Positions 24,858 through 33,786 are shown, numbered from the stretch's first letter. The stretch is 64,000 bases of DNA from UBA668 sp043721915 (GCA_043721915.1 JAYSPV010000104.1:1-64000); one strand, 5' to 3'. Numbers and translations are program-made. The notes: generated by a model not told the origin, from the sequence alone.

Positions 24858-25712
24858 ATGGCCACCTCGTTGGAACCCGTTCGTGCATGGCTCGCCGGGC
24901 AGATCCGCTCGCGGGTGGTGGGTGACGACGCAGCCCCGAAGATGTCGGCCGTGATGGACGCCCCTGGCGAGCGCTGGTTCGCCGAGGACCGAGCCATCCG
25001 GCGGGTTCACTCCGACGCGTCGATGTTCGTCGGCGGGTTACGGGCACTGCTGCTGCAATCGTTGCACCCGTTGGCGATGGCCGGCGTCGCCGGCCACTCC
25101 GACTACAGGGCCGACCCGTGGGGTCGCCTGCAGCGCACGGCGGACTTCCTGGCGGCGACCACCTTCGGCCCGGCCACCCTGGCGGAGCAGTCCATCGCTC
25201 GCGTCCGCCAGGTGCATCGCCACGTGAAGGGAGTCGCCCCGGACGGGCGGGCCTACTCGGCGGGCGATCCGCACCTGTTGCGTTGGGTGCACATCTGCGA
25301 GGTCGACAGCTTCCTCGCCGCGTACCGCCATTACGGGTCGCAGCCGCTCACCGACCGCGATGCCGACGAGTACGTGGCCGACATGGCCCGCGTTGCCGGC
25401 GAGCTCGGTGTCAACCATCCGCCCACCACCGTCGCCGAACTTCGCGAGGAGTTCCGCGAGTTCCGTACCGAGATGCAGAGCACCAAGGCCGCACGTGACG
25501 CCGCGAGGTTCCTGCTCGTCGAGCCACCGCTGCCACTCGCCGCCCGCCCCGCGTATGCACTGCTCGGCACCGCCGCCGTGGCGCTGCTGCCGATGTGGTC
25601 GCGCTGGCCGCTGCGACTGCCGTACCTGCCTGTGAGCGAGGCGGTCCTGGTCCGGCCGGCCGGCGCCGCGATCACCCGACTGATCCGCTGGTCGCTCACG
25701 CCCGCGGCGTGA
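24858..25712 (+). CDS. Oxygenase MpaB family protein (DUF2236)
   Basis: 284 residues. Matches the DUF2236/MpaB family, whose characterised relatives include the haem-dependent latex-clearing protein and fungal MpaB. Recognisable segments are LLLQSLHPLAMAGVAGHSDY near residue 65, RVRQVHRHVKG near 115 and WVHICEVDSFLAAYRHYG near 150, giving candidate haem/iron histidines. Actinobacteria carry many paralogues of unknown substrate. The frame is open far upstream across the previous gene, but the ATG used gives the normal family length. Confidence 0.82.
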   Translation: MATSLEPVRAWLAGQIRSRVVGDDAAPKMSAVMDAPGERWFAEDRAIRRVHSDASMFVGGLRALLLQSLHPLAMAGVAGHSDYRADPWGRLQRTADFLAATTFGPATLAEQSIARVRQVHRHVKGVAPDGRAYSAGDPHLLRWVHICEVDSFLAAYRHYGSQPLTDRDADEYVADMARVAGELGVNHPPTTVAELREEFREFRTEMQSTKAARDAARFLLVEPPLPLAARPAYALLGTAAVALLPMWSRWPLRLPYLPVSEAVLVRPAGAAITRLIRWSLTPAA

Positions 25713-25754
25713 GCGCGACCGGCCGAGCTTGCAGGCCGCTGGAAGTTCGGCCGG

Positions 25755-25760
25755 TAGCCT
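25755..25760 (+). promoter_or_regulatory. -10 box of the lpdA-like gene
   Basis: TAGCCT ends seven bases before the GTG at 25768. Confidence 0.5.
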
Positions 25761-25767
25761 CAGAGCT

Positions 25768-27156
25768 GTGGCGACTCGATTCGTGATCATCGGCGGTGGG
25801 CCAGCGGGCAACACTGCGGCAACTCATGCGGCGCGGCTCGGCGCGGAGGTCACGCTCATCGAGCGCGACGTGGTCGGCGGCGCTGCCTACCTGTGGGACT
25901 GCATACCGTCGAAGACGATGATCGCAACGGGAGGCGCCATCGCCTTCACGCGTCGGCTCGAGGGCATGGGCCTCGAGCAACAGGCGCCCGAGGTCGATAT
26001 CGAGGCGCTCACCGAGCGCATCGAGAGCATCAAGATGCGCCTGCAGCGCAGCACCACCAACCTGCTGACCAGCCAGGGCGTCACACTCATCCACGGCTCG
26101 GCGCGAGTGACCGGCCCCAACGAGGTGGAGGTCACCACCACCGATCCTGCCGGTGTCGTCACCAAGCGCATGCTCGTGGCCGACGCCATCCTCATCGCCA
26201 CCGGCAGTCGCCCGCGCATCCCCGAGTGGTGCCACCCCGACGGTGATCGCATCCTCGTCACCCGCGATTGCTACCCTCCGCGGGTTTTTCCCGAGAGCGT
26301 CACGATCGTCGGCTCGGGTGTCACCGGGGTGGAGTTCGTCCACATGTTCAGCTCATTCGGCGCCAAGGTCAGCCTCGTCGTCAGCCGCCAGCAGGTGTTG
26401 CCCTCCAAGGATGCAGAGGTGGCAGCAGTGCTGGAGGACGACTTCCTGCGCAGGGGAGTTTCCCTGCTCAAGGGTGCTCGCGCGACGGCAATCGACCGAG
26501 TCACCAACGAAGAAGGTGTCGAGCAGGTGGTCGTGCGCTGTGACGACGGTCGCGTGCTGTACAGCTCGCACGCAGTGCTGGCGATCGGCTCGGTGCCCAA
26601 CACCGACGGCCTCGGTCTGGAAGAGGTCGGCGTGCAACTCGAGGGCGGCAACGTCGTGATCAACCGCCATTGCCAGAGCACTGTGCCGCACATCTACGCC
26701 GCCGGCGACATGAGTGGCAAGCTGCCGCTGTCATCGGTGGCCAGCATGCAGGGCCGCAAGGTGGCCGAGCACGTGATGGGCCTGCAGAAGGTCGCGCACC
26801 GCCACCTGGATTACGACAAGGCTGCGAGCGCGATCTTCACCGAACCCGAGATCGCCGACGTCGGCCTCGCCGAGGCCGACGCCTTCGCCGCCGGCCGCAA
26901 GATCCGCGTCACCAAGGTGCCGTTCAGCAGCACGCCGAAGGCACTGATCAACAACGACTGGCGCGGTTTCGTCAAGATCATCAGCGACCCGGCCACCGGG
27001 GTCGTGTTGGGCGGCTCGATCGTCGGACGTCACGCTGCAGAGCTGATCAGCGTGGTGGCTCTGGCCGTCACCGCCAACCTGAAGGTCACCGACATCGTGG
27101 AGAGCCTGCTCGTGCACCCGGCGTTGGCCGAGGCACTGGCCGAAGCTGCAGACTGA
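25768..27156 (+). CDS. lpdA: FAD-dependent NAD(P)H dehydrogenase, LpdA/SthA-like
   Basis: 462 residues of the pyridine nucleotide-disulfide oxidoreductase fold: FAD-binding GGGPAGN at residue 8, NAD(P)-binding GSGVTGVEF near 183, and the dimer domain at the C-terminus. The redox-active CxxxxC is missing; the segment reads GGAAYLWDCIPSKT with a single Cys. It therefore cannot act as a lipoamide dehydrogenase and is more like mycobacterial LpdA (quinone reductase) or soluble transhydrogenase. The GTG start is supported by a -10 box. Its stop shares a base with the RDD gene start. Confidence 0.85.
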   Translation: MATRFVIIGGGPAGNTAATHAARLGAEVTLIERDVVGGAAYLWDCIPSKTMIATGGAIAFTRRLEGMGLEQQAPEVDIEALTERIESIKMRLQRSTTNLLTSQGVTLIHGSARVTGPNEVEVTTTDPAGVVTKRMLVADAILIATGSRPRIPEWCHPDGDRILVTRDCYPPRVFPESVTIVGSGVTGVEFVHMFSSFGAKVSLVVSRQQVLPSKDAEVAAVLEDDFLRRGVSLLKGARATAIDRVTNEEGVEQVVVRCDDGRVLYSSHAVLAIGSVPNTDGLGLEEVGVQLEGGNVVINRHCQSTVPHIYAAGDMSGKLPLSSVASMQGRKVAEHVMGLQKVAHRHLDYDKAASAIFTEPEIADVGLAEADAFAAGRKIRVTKVPFSSTPKALINNDWRGFVKIISDPATGVVLGGSIVGRHAAELISVVALAVTANLKVTDIVESLLVHPALAEALAEAAD

Positions 27157-27641
27157 TGTTCTCCACCGAGGAGGACGACACCGGCGGGCCGATCGTGCCG
27201 GCGGGTCTGCACCTGGCGTCGTTCGGCCGCCGTGCCGGTGGCGTGATCTTCGATCAGCTGCTCGTCAGCGGTGTAGTCCTCCTCGGGTTCTTCCTGGCCG
27301 GGTACGACCCCGGTGATGCCGTGTCGGACGGCAGGGCCATCTGGTTCTCGGCGGCAAGCGCCGCGCTCGGGCTCGTCTACGAGACGCTGCCGGTGTGGCG
27401 ATGGGGGCGCACTCTGGGCAAGCTGCTTGCCGGCACGCGAGTGGTTCGTCTGGAGGACGGTGGCGGCCTCACCCTCACCCGAGCGTTCCAGCGTTCGTTG
27501 GTGCCCACCGCATTGAGTGCCATCCCCACGGTCGGTCCGCTGCTGGGCATCGGTGTGTACGTATGGGCGTTCTTCGACCCGCTGCGCCAAGGTGTGCACG
27601 ACAAGGCCGCCGGCAGCCTGGTGGTGTCGGCCCGTTCCTGA
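27156..27641 (+). CDS. RDD-family membrane protein
   Basis: 161 residues with three predicted membrane helices and the RDD signature: GRRAGGVIFDQLLV near residue 25 and GRTLGKLLAGTRVVR in the middle, ending with DPLRQGVHDKAAGSLVV, the family's usual close. RDD proteins are small membrane proteins, some implicated in ion transport. TGATG overlap with lpdA implies co-expression. Confidence 0.85.
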   Translation: MFSTEEDDTGGPIVPAGLHLASFGRRAGGVIFDQLLVSGVVLLGFFLAGYDPGDAVSDGRAIWFSAASAALGLVYETLPVWRWGRTLGKLLAGTRVVRLEDGGGLTLTRAFQRSLVPTALSAIPTVGPLLGIGVYVWAFFDPLRQGVHDKAAGSLVVSARS

Positions 27642-27654
27642 CCACTGCGGGTGC

Positions 27655-28580
27655 TCACGTCGATATACGTAGATGCCGTCGAAGCACCGCAAACGTCAAC
27701 GCCCCGACCACGATCAGACACGCGAGGTTGGTTGCCAGTTGAGCTGCGGCGCCCCACATGTCGTCCCAATCGCGGAGAGCAGAACCCACGCCGATGGCGG
27801 TGATGGCCGGCAGTGTGGTGACACTGACCAGCACACCCACGAGGGTGCCCGAATGCTCGAATGCAAGTGACAGCACGCCCGCCACCGCCGCTGCGGAGGC
27901 GACGATTGCCGTGAAGACGTCGGGTTGGCTGATGAAGCCGACGTTCGCCTGATCTCCGAGATGGAAGCCGTCGGGAATGCGGCCGGCAGCGTCAAGAATC
28001 AGCGTCAGGATTGCGGCGGCGCTCACGGCGGCCGCCGAGCCGAGCGCGCCGACCAGTGCAGCGCGCACGAATGGGCGTGGGCGCCATCGTTCGAGCGCCC
28101 ACGACATGGCGGCGATCGGCCCGTACTCAGGGCCGACGACCATCGCGCCGACGATCAGGATCGCCGAGTCGGTGAGCACACCCGCAGTGGCGATCACCGC
28201 GGCCGCCACGAAGTAGGCGAAGTAGAGCGGCGTCGGGTGCAACGCTTTGACGACCGTCGCGCCTCGGGCCACAGCACGGTCGCATCGGCTTCACCCGGTG
28301 CCGCGTCGAGCGCGGCGACAACGTGTGCGCCCATTGACAGCCGCGAGTGCATCACCATGACCGATCCGTCATGGTTGACGCCTGCGTCGTCGAGCATCGC
28401 CAGCACCTCGGTGGTCGCCTCGCGTGCTACGTCGAACAGCAAGAGATCCCCGACAGGGTCGACGGCCGCCCCGGCGAGCACCACCACGTTGGTGACACCG
28501 AGGTGCCCGGTGAGGAGCGGCACCACCGAGGCCCGCCGAGCTGCGGGCACCAGCACCCGGATGTGGACCAGTTCGGTCAT
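27655..28580 (-). pseudogene. DUF389 membrane protein gene with a frameshift
   Basis: Two overlapping frames make up one protein. 28580 to about 28262 encodes the N-terminal cytosolic domain (MTELVHIRVLVPAARR ... VTNVVVLAGAAVDPVGDLLLFDV), and the rest, to 27655, encodes the five-helix DUF389 membrane domain (SAILIVGAMVVGPEYGPIAAMS). The join falls near a CCC run, where one missing base restores a continuous frame of about 308 residues, the normal family length. So this is a one-base deletion, recent pseudogene or assembly error. Two separate proteins (GTG start at 28272) are possible but less natural. Confidence 0.78.
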
Positions 28581-28589
28581 GCGTCCGGC

Positions 28590-30359
28590 TCAGGCGATGA
28601 TGACGACGACGTCGCCAGCACCGACTGTGTCGCCCGCCTTCACCTTCACTTCCTTGACGGTGCCGGCCTTCTCGGCCGTGATCTGGTTCTCCATCTTCAT
28701 CGCTTCCAGCACGACGACGGCCTGCCCGGCTTCGACGGCTTGCCCGACCTCCACCAGCACCTTGACGATCGTGCCCTGCATCGGCACCTCGACGTTGCCG
28801 CTGCCACCACCGGCGGCAGCGCCGCTGCTGGCGGCACGGGCAGGCTTCTTCGCCGCAGCTTTGGCCGGGCCGGCGGCCATCATCGGCGTGTCCGGCACCC
28901 ACATCTTGACGTCGAAGCGCTTGCCGTTCACCTCGACGGTGGTGTTGCGCTGGACAAGCTCTGTCTCGTCGCCCTCTGCGGGCGCCGGTGGCTTGGGCGA
29001 CTCGATGCCGGACAGATCGAGCTTCTCCTCGACCCACTTGGTGCTGTGCTCGAAGGCCTGGAAGTCGGGGTGCCGAAGGATCGCGAGATCCGCGGGGATG
29101 GTGGTCGCGACGCCCTCGACGACCATCTCCTCGAGCGCGCGGATGGTGCGTGCGATCGCGGTGTCACGATCCTTGCCCCAGACGATCAGCTTGCCGACGA
29201 GGTTGTCGTAGTACTGGCTGATCGTGTCGCCGCTCTCGTACCCGCCGTCGAAGCGGATGCCGAAGCCATCGGCCGGGACGAGCTTGGTGATCGTTCCAGG
29301 AGACGGGAGGAACTTGCCGCCAGCAGGGTTCTCGGCGTTGATGCGGATCTCGATGCCGTGGCCGTAGCGGCGGGCAGCAACCTCGGCCTGAGTCATCGGA
29401 AGGTGCTCGCCACTGGCGACGCGCAACTGCCACTCGACGAGGTCGATGCCGGTGATCACTTCCGTGACCGGATGCTCGACCTGCAGACGGGTGTTCATCT
29501 CGAGGAAGAAGAACTCGTCGTTTTGGTAGATGAACTCGACGGTGCCGGCGTTGTAGTAACCGACGGCCTTGGCAGCCTTGATCGCTGCCTCGCCCATCGC
29601 TTCCTCGATCCCCGGGGCCATGTGAGTGGCCGGAGCCTCCTCGATCAGCTTCTGGTGGCGGCGCTGCGCCGAGCAGTCGCGGGTGCTGACCCAGACGACT
29701 TCACCGAACTGGTCACCGACGATCTGCACCTCCACGTGGCGCGGCCAGGTGAGATAGCGCTCGATGTAGATCTCGTCGCGGCCGAAGAACGCCTTGGCTT
29801 CACGCTTGGCGCTGTCCATCGCCTCCTGGACCTCGGCGGCGCTGCGAATCACCTTCATGCCGCGACCGCCGCCGCCGTAGGCAGCTTTGATGACGAGCGG
29901 CCAGCCGAACTCGTTGCCGAACGCGAGGATCTCGTCGGCGCTGGTGATGAACTCGGTCGTGCCAGGCACGATCGGGCAGCCGCCGCGGAGTGCGGCCTTG
30001 CGCGAGCTGACCTTGTCGCCCATCTCGTCGATCGCCTCGGGCGGTGGCCCGATGAACGCAACACCCTTGGCGATGATCGCCCGGGCGAAGTCCGCGTTCT
30101 CCGAGAAGAAGCCGTAGCCGGGGTGTACGCCATCGGCGCCGCTCAACTCGATGGCGTTCAGGATTGCCTCGGTGTTGAGATAGCTCTCGGCGGCAGTCGA
30201 GCCGCCCAGCGCATAGGCCTCGTCGGCGAGACGGACATGGAGGGCGTTGCGGTCGAGTTCGCTATAGACCGCGACGGTCTTGATGCCGAGTTCCCGGGCA
30301 GCCCGGATAACTCGAACGGCGATCTCTCCACGGTTGGCGATCAGGATCTTTTTCAGCAC
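28590..30359 (-). CDS. accA: Acetyl/propionyl-CoA carboxylase alpha subunit (biotin carboxylase + biotin carrier)
   Basis: 589 residues. N-terminal biotin carboxylase with ILIANRGEIAVRV at the start, the ATP-grasp glycine loop KAAYGGGGRGMKV near residue 160 and EMNTRLQVEHPVTE near 290. A linker rich in Ala/Pro/Lys leads to a biotinyl domain with Lys555 in EAMKMEN. It carboxylates biotin for acetyl-, propionyl- or longer acyl-CoA carboxylation; a beta subunit must lie elsewhere. Propionyl-CoA carboxylation would feed the mutase at 13.5 kb. The GTG start is seven bases after a shared -10 box with the divergent ligase gene. Confidence 0.93.
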   Translation of the reverse strand: MLKKILIANRGEIAVRVIRAARELGIKTVAVYSELDRNALHVRLADEAYALGGSTAAESYLNTEAILNAIELSGADGVHPGYGFFSENADFARAIIAKGVAFIGPPPEAIDEMGDKVSSRKAALRGGCPIVPGTTEFITSADEILAFGNEFGWPLVIKAAYGGGGRGMKVIRSAAEVQEAMDSAKREAKAFFGRDEIYIERYLTWPRHVEVQIVGDQFGEVVWVSTRDCSAQRRHQKLIEEAPATHMAPGIEEAMGEAAIKAAKAVGYYNAGTVEFIYQNDEFFFLEMNTRLQVEHPVTEVITGIDLVEWQLRVASGEHLPMTQAEVAARRYGHGIEIRINAENPAGGKFLPSPGTITKLVPADGFGIRFDGGYESGDTISQYYDNLVGKLIVWGKDRDTAIARTIRALEEMVVEGVATTIPADLAILRHPDFQAFEHSTKWVEEKLDLSGIESPKPPAPAEGDETELVQRNTTVEVNGKRFDVKMWVPDTPMMAAGPAKAAAKKPARAASSGAAAGGGSGNVEVPMQGTIVKVLVEVGQAVEAGQAVVVLEAMKMENQITAEKAGTVKEVKVKAGDTVGAGDVVVIIA

Positions 30360-30366
30360 AGACCGC

Positions 30367-30372
30367 AATACT
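30367..30372. promoter_or_regulatory. Shared -10 box for divergent accA and birA
   Basis: AATACT on the plus strand ends six bases before the birA ATG; its complement AGTATT ends seven bases before the accA GTG. Only 19 bases separate the two start codons, so one box appears to serve both directions and both messages would be leaderless. Confidence 0.5.
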
Positions 30373-30378
30373 GTCGGA

Positions 30379-31098
30379 ATGGACACCCCTGGCGCCACAC
30401 AGCCGCACAACAACGATGGTTCGTGGCCTTCCGGTTGGTCCGTTTCGGTGATCGACGAGACGGGCAGCACCAACGCCGATCTGCTGCATGCCGCGGCCGA
30501 CGGGGCGCCTGATCGCACCGTGTTGATGGCCCGTCATCAGTCCGCCGGACGAGGGCGCCTCGATCGTCGTTGGGAGGCGCCACCCGGTGCCAATCTGCTG
30601 GTGTCGATGCTGTTCCGCGACGTCCCCGAGTACCCCCACGTCCTCACGCAGCGGGTCGGTCTCGCCGCGATTGCGGCCTGTGAGGAGGTCGCAGGTGTGA
30701 AGCCGTCGCTGAAGTGGCCGAACGACCTGCTGCTCGGTGGGGCCAAGCTGGCGGGCGTGTTGGCCCAGGCGCAGTTGGGTGAGAACCCGGCCGTGGTGGT
30801 GGGCATCGGCATCAACGTCGGCTGGGCGCCCGAAGGCGCGGCTCGGCTCGGCTCGGGAATCGAACCGGCAGAGGTGTTGGCGGCGATGTTGCGCGCATAC
30901 GACGCACTGCCTGCTGACATCTGGCTGCCGTACCGCGAGCACCTTGGCACGCTCGGTCGTCAGGTCCGGGTGGAGCTGCCCGACGGTGAAGTCACCGGCC
31001 GAGCACTGGACGTCGAGTCCGACGGTCGTCTGATCGTCGTCGACGGGTGCGGCATCACCCACCGCTTCGCCGTCGGCGACATCATCCACCTCCGCTGA
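30379..31098 (+). CDS. birA: Biotin--[acetyl-CoA carboxylase] ligase
   Basis: 239 residues. Attaches biotin to the carrier-domain lysine via biotinyl-AMP. The ATP/biotin loop GRGRLDRRW is near residue 58 and the substrate motif KWPNDLLLGGAKLAGVL near 113. There is no N-terminal helix-turn-helix, so it is a ligase only, not a repressor. It is encoded back to back with its likely substrate, the biotin carboxylase subunit, across a 19-base gap. Confidence 0.92.
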   Translation: MDTPGATQPHNNDGSWPSGWSVSVIDETGSTNADLLHAAADGAPDRTVLMARHQSAGRGRLDRRWEAPPGANLLVSMLFRDVPEYPHVLTQRVGLAAIAACEEVAGVKPSLKWPNDLLLGGAKLAGVLAQAQLGENPAVVVGIGINVGWAPEGAARLGSGIEPAEVLAAMLRAYDALPADIWLPYREHLGTLGRQVRVELPDGEVTGRALDVESDGRLIVVDGCGITHRFAVGDIIHLR

Positions 31099-31113
31099 CG
31101 ACGGGCCCACACG

Positions 31114-31160
31114 CCTTGGCGCTGAAGTGCGGTACCACCGCACCTGAACGCCAAAGCTTG
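31114..31160. repeat. Palindromic element, copy 2
   Basis: Imperfect inverted repeat (core GTGCGGT/ACCGCAC, outer TTGGCG/CGCCAA) closely similar along its length to the palindrome at 16116-16166, including the unpaired flanks such as GCCAAAGCT. It lies in the 128-base gap after birA. Possible terminator for birA or a dispersed REP-like repeat. Confidence 0.7.
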
Positions 31161-31213
31161 GCGGGCCGGGCCAGGGCGAACCGGGGTGCCGTTGCCCGTC
31201 GCGGGCCTGGCAG

Positions 31214-31219
31214 TACCCT
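31214..31219 (+). promoter_or_regulatory. -10 box of the LCP gene
   Basis: TACCCT ends seven bases before the ATG at 31227. Confidence 0.4.
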
Positions 31220-31226
31220 CGGGAAC

Positions 31227-32219
31227 ATGCTGGCCATCGATACGACCCCGCTGCGTCGCCGGCGCCGGCTGCCAGCGTTCCTCGGCATCACGCTGGTCAC
31301 GATGGTCGTGTGCGCGGCAGGCACCCTGATCGCGGCCAGGCGGGTTGTCGACGACGTGCCGCGCGTGGCCGGTGTCTCGCAGGTGCTCAGCGGTAGCAGC
31401 CCGAACGTGGAGAACTACCTGCTCGTCGGCAGCGACAGCCGAGACAACGGCGACCCGAACACCGGCGATACCGGCGGCGTCACAGGAAGCCGCAGCGACA
31501 CGATCATGGTGCTGCGCGTGGACAAGGCCGACGACACGGCATCGCTGCTCTCGATCCCTCGCGATCTCTACGTCAACGTGCCCGGCCATGAGGGCAAGCG
31601 CCGCATCAACTCCGCGTTCAGTGACGGTCCAGGTGTGCTGGTACAGACCGTGCAGCAGGAACTGGGTATCCCGATCCATCACTACGTCGAGATCGACTTC
31701 TTCGGCTTCAAGGCGTTGGTCGACGCGCTCGGCGGCATCAGCGTCTGCTTCTTCTACCCCACTCGCGACTTCAACACCGGTCTCGACATCGCCGCGCCCG
31801 GCTGCTACGTGCTCGACGGCACCCAGGCGCTCGCCTACGCCCGCAGCCGTCACTACGAAGAGCTCCGCGACGGCGACTGGCGCGAAGACCCCACCAGCGA
31901 CCTCGCTCGCTCCACCCGTCAGCGGGCGTTCGTCAACGCCTGCATGCAGACGGCGCTGGCGCGGATCAAGGTCGACCCGTTCAGCACCGGCGAACTGGTC
32001 TCCTCGATCGGTGCCGCCATTCGCATCGACGATGAACTCGACCCGATCGGCGCAGGTGCCTCGCTGCGCACAGCCGTGAGTGATGGCCTCCTCGCATACG
32101 CCTTGCCGGTCGTGGGGGAGACCATCGACGGCAATGCGGTGTTGCTCTTGGGAGATGGCGCAGAGACGGTCCTCGCTTACTTCCGGGGCAACGGGCCTGC
32201 GCCCGCTCCCGCGACGTGA
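31227..32219 (+). CDS. LytR-CpsA-Psr (LCP) family cell-wall glycopolymer ligase
   Basis: 330 residues with one N-terminal membrane anchor (LPAFLGITLVTMVVCAAGTLIAA) and an extracytoplasmic LCP domain: LLVGSDSR, GSRSDTIMVLRVD, LSIPRDLYVNV and LAYARSRH contribute the conserved Arg/Asp residues that bind polyprenyl-pyrophosphate. LCP enzymes attach glycopolymers such as arabinogalactan or teichoic acid to peptidoglycan. It directly precedes the rhamnose genes, which fits a rhamnose-containing wall linkage. Confidence 0.9.
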   Translation: MLAIDTTPLRRRRRLPAFLGITLVTMVVCAAGTLIAARRVVDDVPRVAGVSQVLSGSSPNVENYLLVGSDSRDNGDPNTGDTGGVTGSRSDTIMVLRVDKADDTASLLSIPRDLYVNVPGHEGKRRINSAFSDGPGVLVQTVQQELGIPIHHYVEIDFFGFKALVDALGGISVCFFYPTRDFNTGLDIAAPGCYVLDGTQALAYARSRHYEELRDGDWREDPTSDLARSTRQRAFVNACMQTALARIKVDPFSTGELVSSIGAAIRIDDELDPIGAGASLRTAVSDGLLAYALPVVGETIDGNAVLLLGDGAETVLAYFRGNGPAPAPAT

Positions 32220-32255
32220 CGCGCAGAGCAATCCTCCGGCCGCCATACTGGGCGA

Positions 32256-32807
32256 GTGCCGAACGTACGAGAGAGTGATGCGATCGCAGGCGTGTACGTC
32301 GTGGAGCCCAGTCTCCACGGCGATCAGCGCGGCCTGTTCATCGAGACCTACCGCCGCGAGTGGTTCCCCAACAGCCGTGAAATGCTCCAGGCCAATCGCT
32401 CCAACAAGCAGCAGAGCGCGGTGGTCGGCTTGCACTACCACCTGCATCAGGCCGACTACTGGTACTGCCCCTTCGGCACCATTCGGGTCGTCCTCCACGA
32501 CCTACGCGAGGGCGGCCCCACGTACGGCGGAACGATGGCCTTCGACATCTCCGGCGAGAACCACCACGGCGTATACATCCCGCCGGGCGTCGCCCACGGC
32601 TTTGCAGCGCTGACGGATGTGGTGATGACGTACCTGGTCGACGGCTACTACAACCCTGCTGACGAGCTCGGTGTGAAGTGGGACGACCCGGTGATCGGCG
32701 CCGACTGGGGCATCACTGAGCCGATCCTGTCCGCTCGCGACGAGGCCAACCCGCTGCGCGCCGACCTCCCCGAAGGCCGTCGCCCCTACTGGCCGATGCG
32801 CACCTGA
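32256..32807 (+). CDS. rmlC: dTDP-4-dehydrorhamnose 3,5-epimerase
   Basis: 183 residues, cupin-fold epimerase for the second-last step of dTDP-L-rhamnose synthesis. Conserved segments are HGDQRGLFIETYRREWF at the start, VVGLHYHLHQADYW carrying the catalytic His, and IPPGVAHGFAAL. Starts with GTG; a CATACT box ends six bases upstream. Followed by rmlB after 13 bases. Confidence 0.9.
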   Translation: MPNVRESDAIAGVYVVEPSLHGDQRGLFIETYRREWFPNSREMLQANRSNKQQSAVVGLHYHLHQADYWYCPFGTIRVVLHDLREGGPTYGGTMAFDISGENHHGVYIPPGVAHGFAALTDVVMTYLVDGYYNPADELGVKWDDPVIGADWGITEPILSARDEANPLRADLPEGRRPYWPMRT

Positions 32808-32820
32808 CCCGAGGACCTGT

Positions 32821-33786
32821 ATGAAACTCTTCGTCACCGGCGCCGCCGGTTTCATCGGCTGCAACTACGTGCGCTGGTTGCTGGCCAACAGCGATGACGA
32901 GGTCACGATCTTCGACGCGCTGACCTATGCGGGCAACATGGAGAGCATCCGTGATCTGCTCGACGACACGCGGTGCCACTTCGTTCGCGGCGACATCTGC
33001 GACGAGGACACCGTGGTGCGGTCGATGGACGGGCACGATGCGGTGGTGCACTTCGCCGCGGAGAGCCACGTGGATCGCAGCATCAAGGATCCGTACGCGT
33101 TCGTGCGCACCAACGCCTATGGCACGAACGTGATGTGCGACGTTGCCCGTCGGGTCGGCGTGCAGAAGTTCCTGCACATCAGCACCGACGAGGTCTACGG
33201 CACGATCGATGTCGGCTCGTTCAGTGAGACCGACATGCTGACGCCGCGTTCGCCCTACAGCGCCTCGAAGGCCGGCAGTGATCTGATTGCGCTCAGCTAC
33301 TTCACCACGCACGGGCTGCCGGTGGTCGTCACTCGCTGCAGCAACAACTACGGCCCTTACCAGTTCCCGGAGAAGGTGATCCCGCTGTTCACCACCAACT
33401 TGCTCGATGGCAAGCAGGTGCCGCTGTACGGCGACGGCGGCAACGTGCGCGACTGGATCCACGTCGAGGACCACAATCGGGCGGCTCACCTGGTGCTCGA
33501 GAAGGGTCAGGTGGGCGAGGTGTACAACATCGGCGCTCACGAGGAGCTGACCAACCGCGAGCTCACCTACAAGCTGCTGGAACTGTGCGGTCGCGACGAA
33601 AGTGCGATCCTGCCGGTGGCCGATCGGCTCGGTCACGACCGCCGCTACTCGGTGAACATCGACAAGATCAAGGCCCTGGGCTGGACGCTGGAGCGCTCCT
33701 TCGAACAGTCCCTCGCCGAGACGGTGGCCTGGTACCGCGACAACCGCTGGTGGTGGGAACAGCTGAAGGTCAGAGCGGGCCTCTAG
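32821..33786 (+). CDS. rmlB: dTDP-glucose 4,6-dehydratase
   Basis: 321 residues, extended SDR. NAD-binding GAAGFIG at residues 7-13, STDEVYGTI near 122, the catalytic YSASK near 146, and NNYGPYQFPEKVIP near 175, all diagnostic of RmlB. Converts dTDP-glucose to dTDP-4-keto-6-deoxyglucose. Directly abuts rmlD with no intergenic base. The RmlA step is not in this operon; the nucleotidyltransferase at 53.5 kb is a different type. Confidence 0.94.
   Translation: MKLFVTGAAGFIGCNYVRWLLANSDDEVTIFDALTYAGNMESIRDLLDDTRCHFVRGDICDEDTVVRSMDGHDAVVHFAAESHVDRSIKDPYAFVRTNAYGTNVMCDVARRVGVQKFLHISTDEVYGTIDVGSFSETDMLTPRSPYSASKAGSDLIALSYFTTHGLPVVVTRCSNNYGPYQFPEKVIPLFTTNLLDGKQVPLYGDGGNVRDWIHVEDHNRAAHLVLEKGQVGEVYNIGAHEELTNRELTYKLLELCGRDESAILPVADRLGHDRRYSVNIDKIKALGWTLERSFEQSLAETVAWYRDNRWWWEQLKVRAGL

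Noticed and set aside
28347..30512. A 721-codon plus-strand frame and several others antisense to the biotin carboxylase gene
   Set aside because: The sense strand encodes a well-conserved biotin carboxylase throughout; the antisense frame is a codon-bias artefact.
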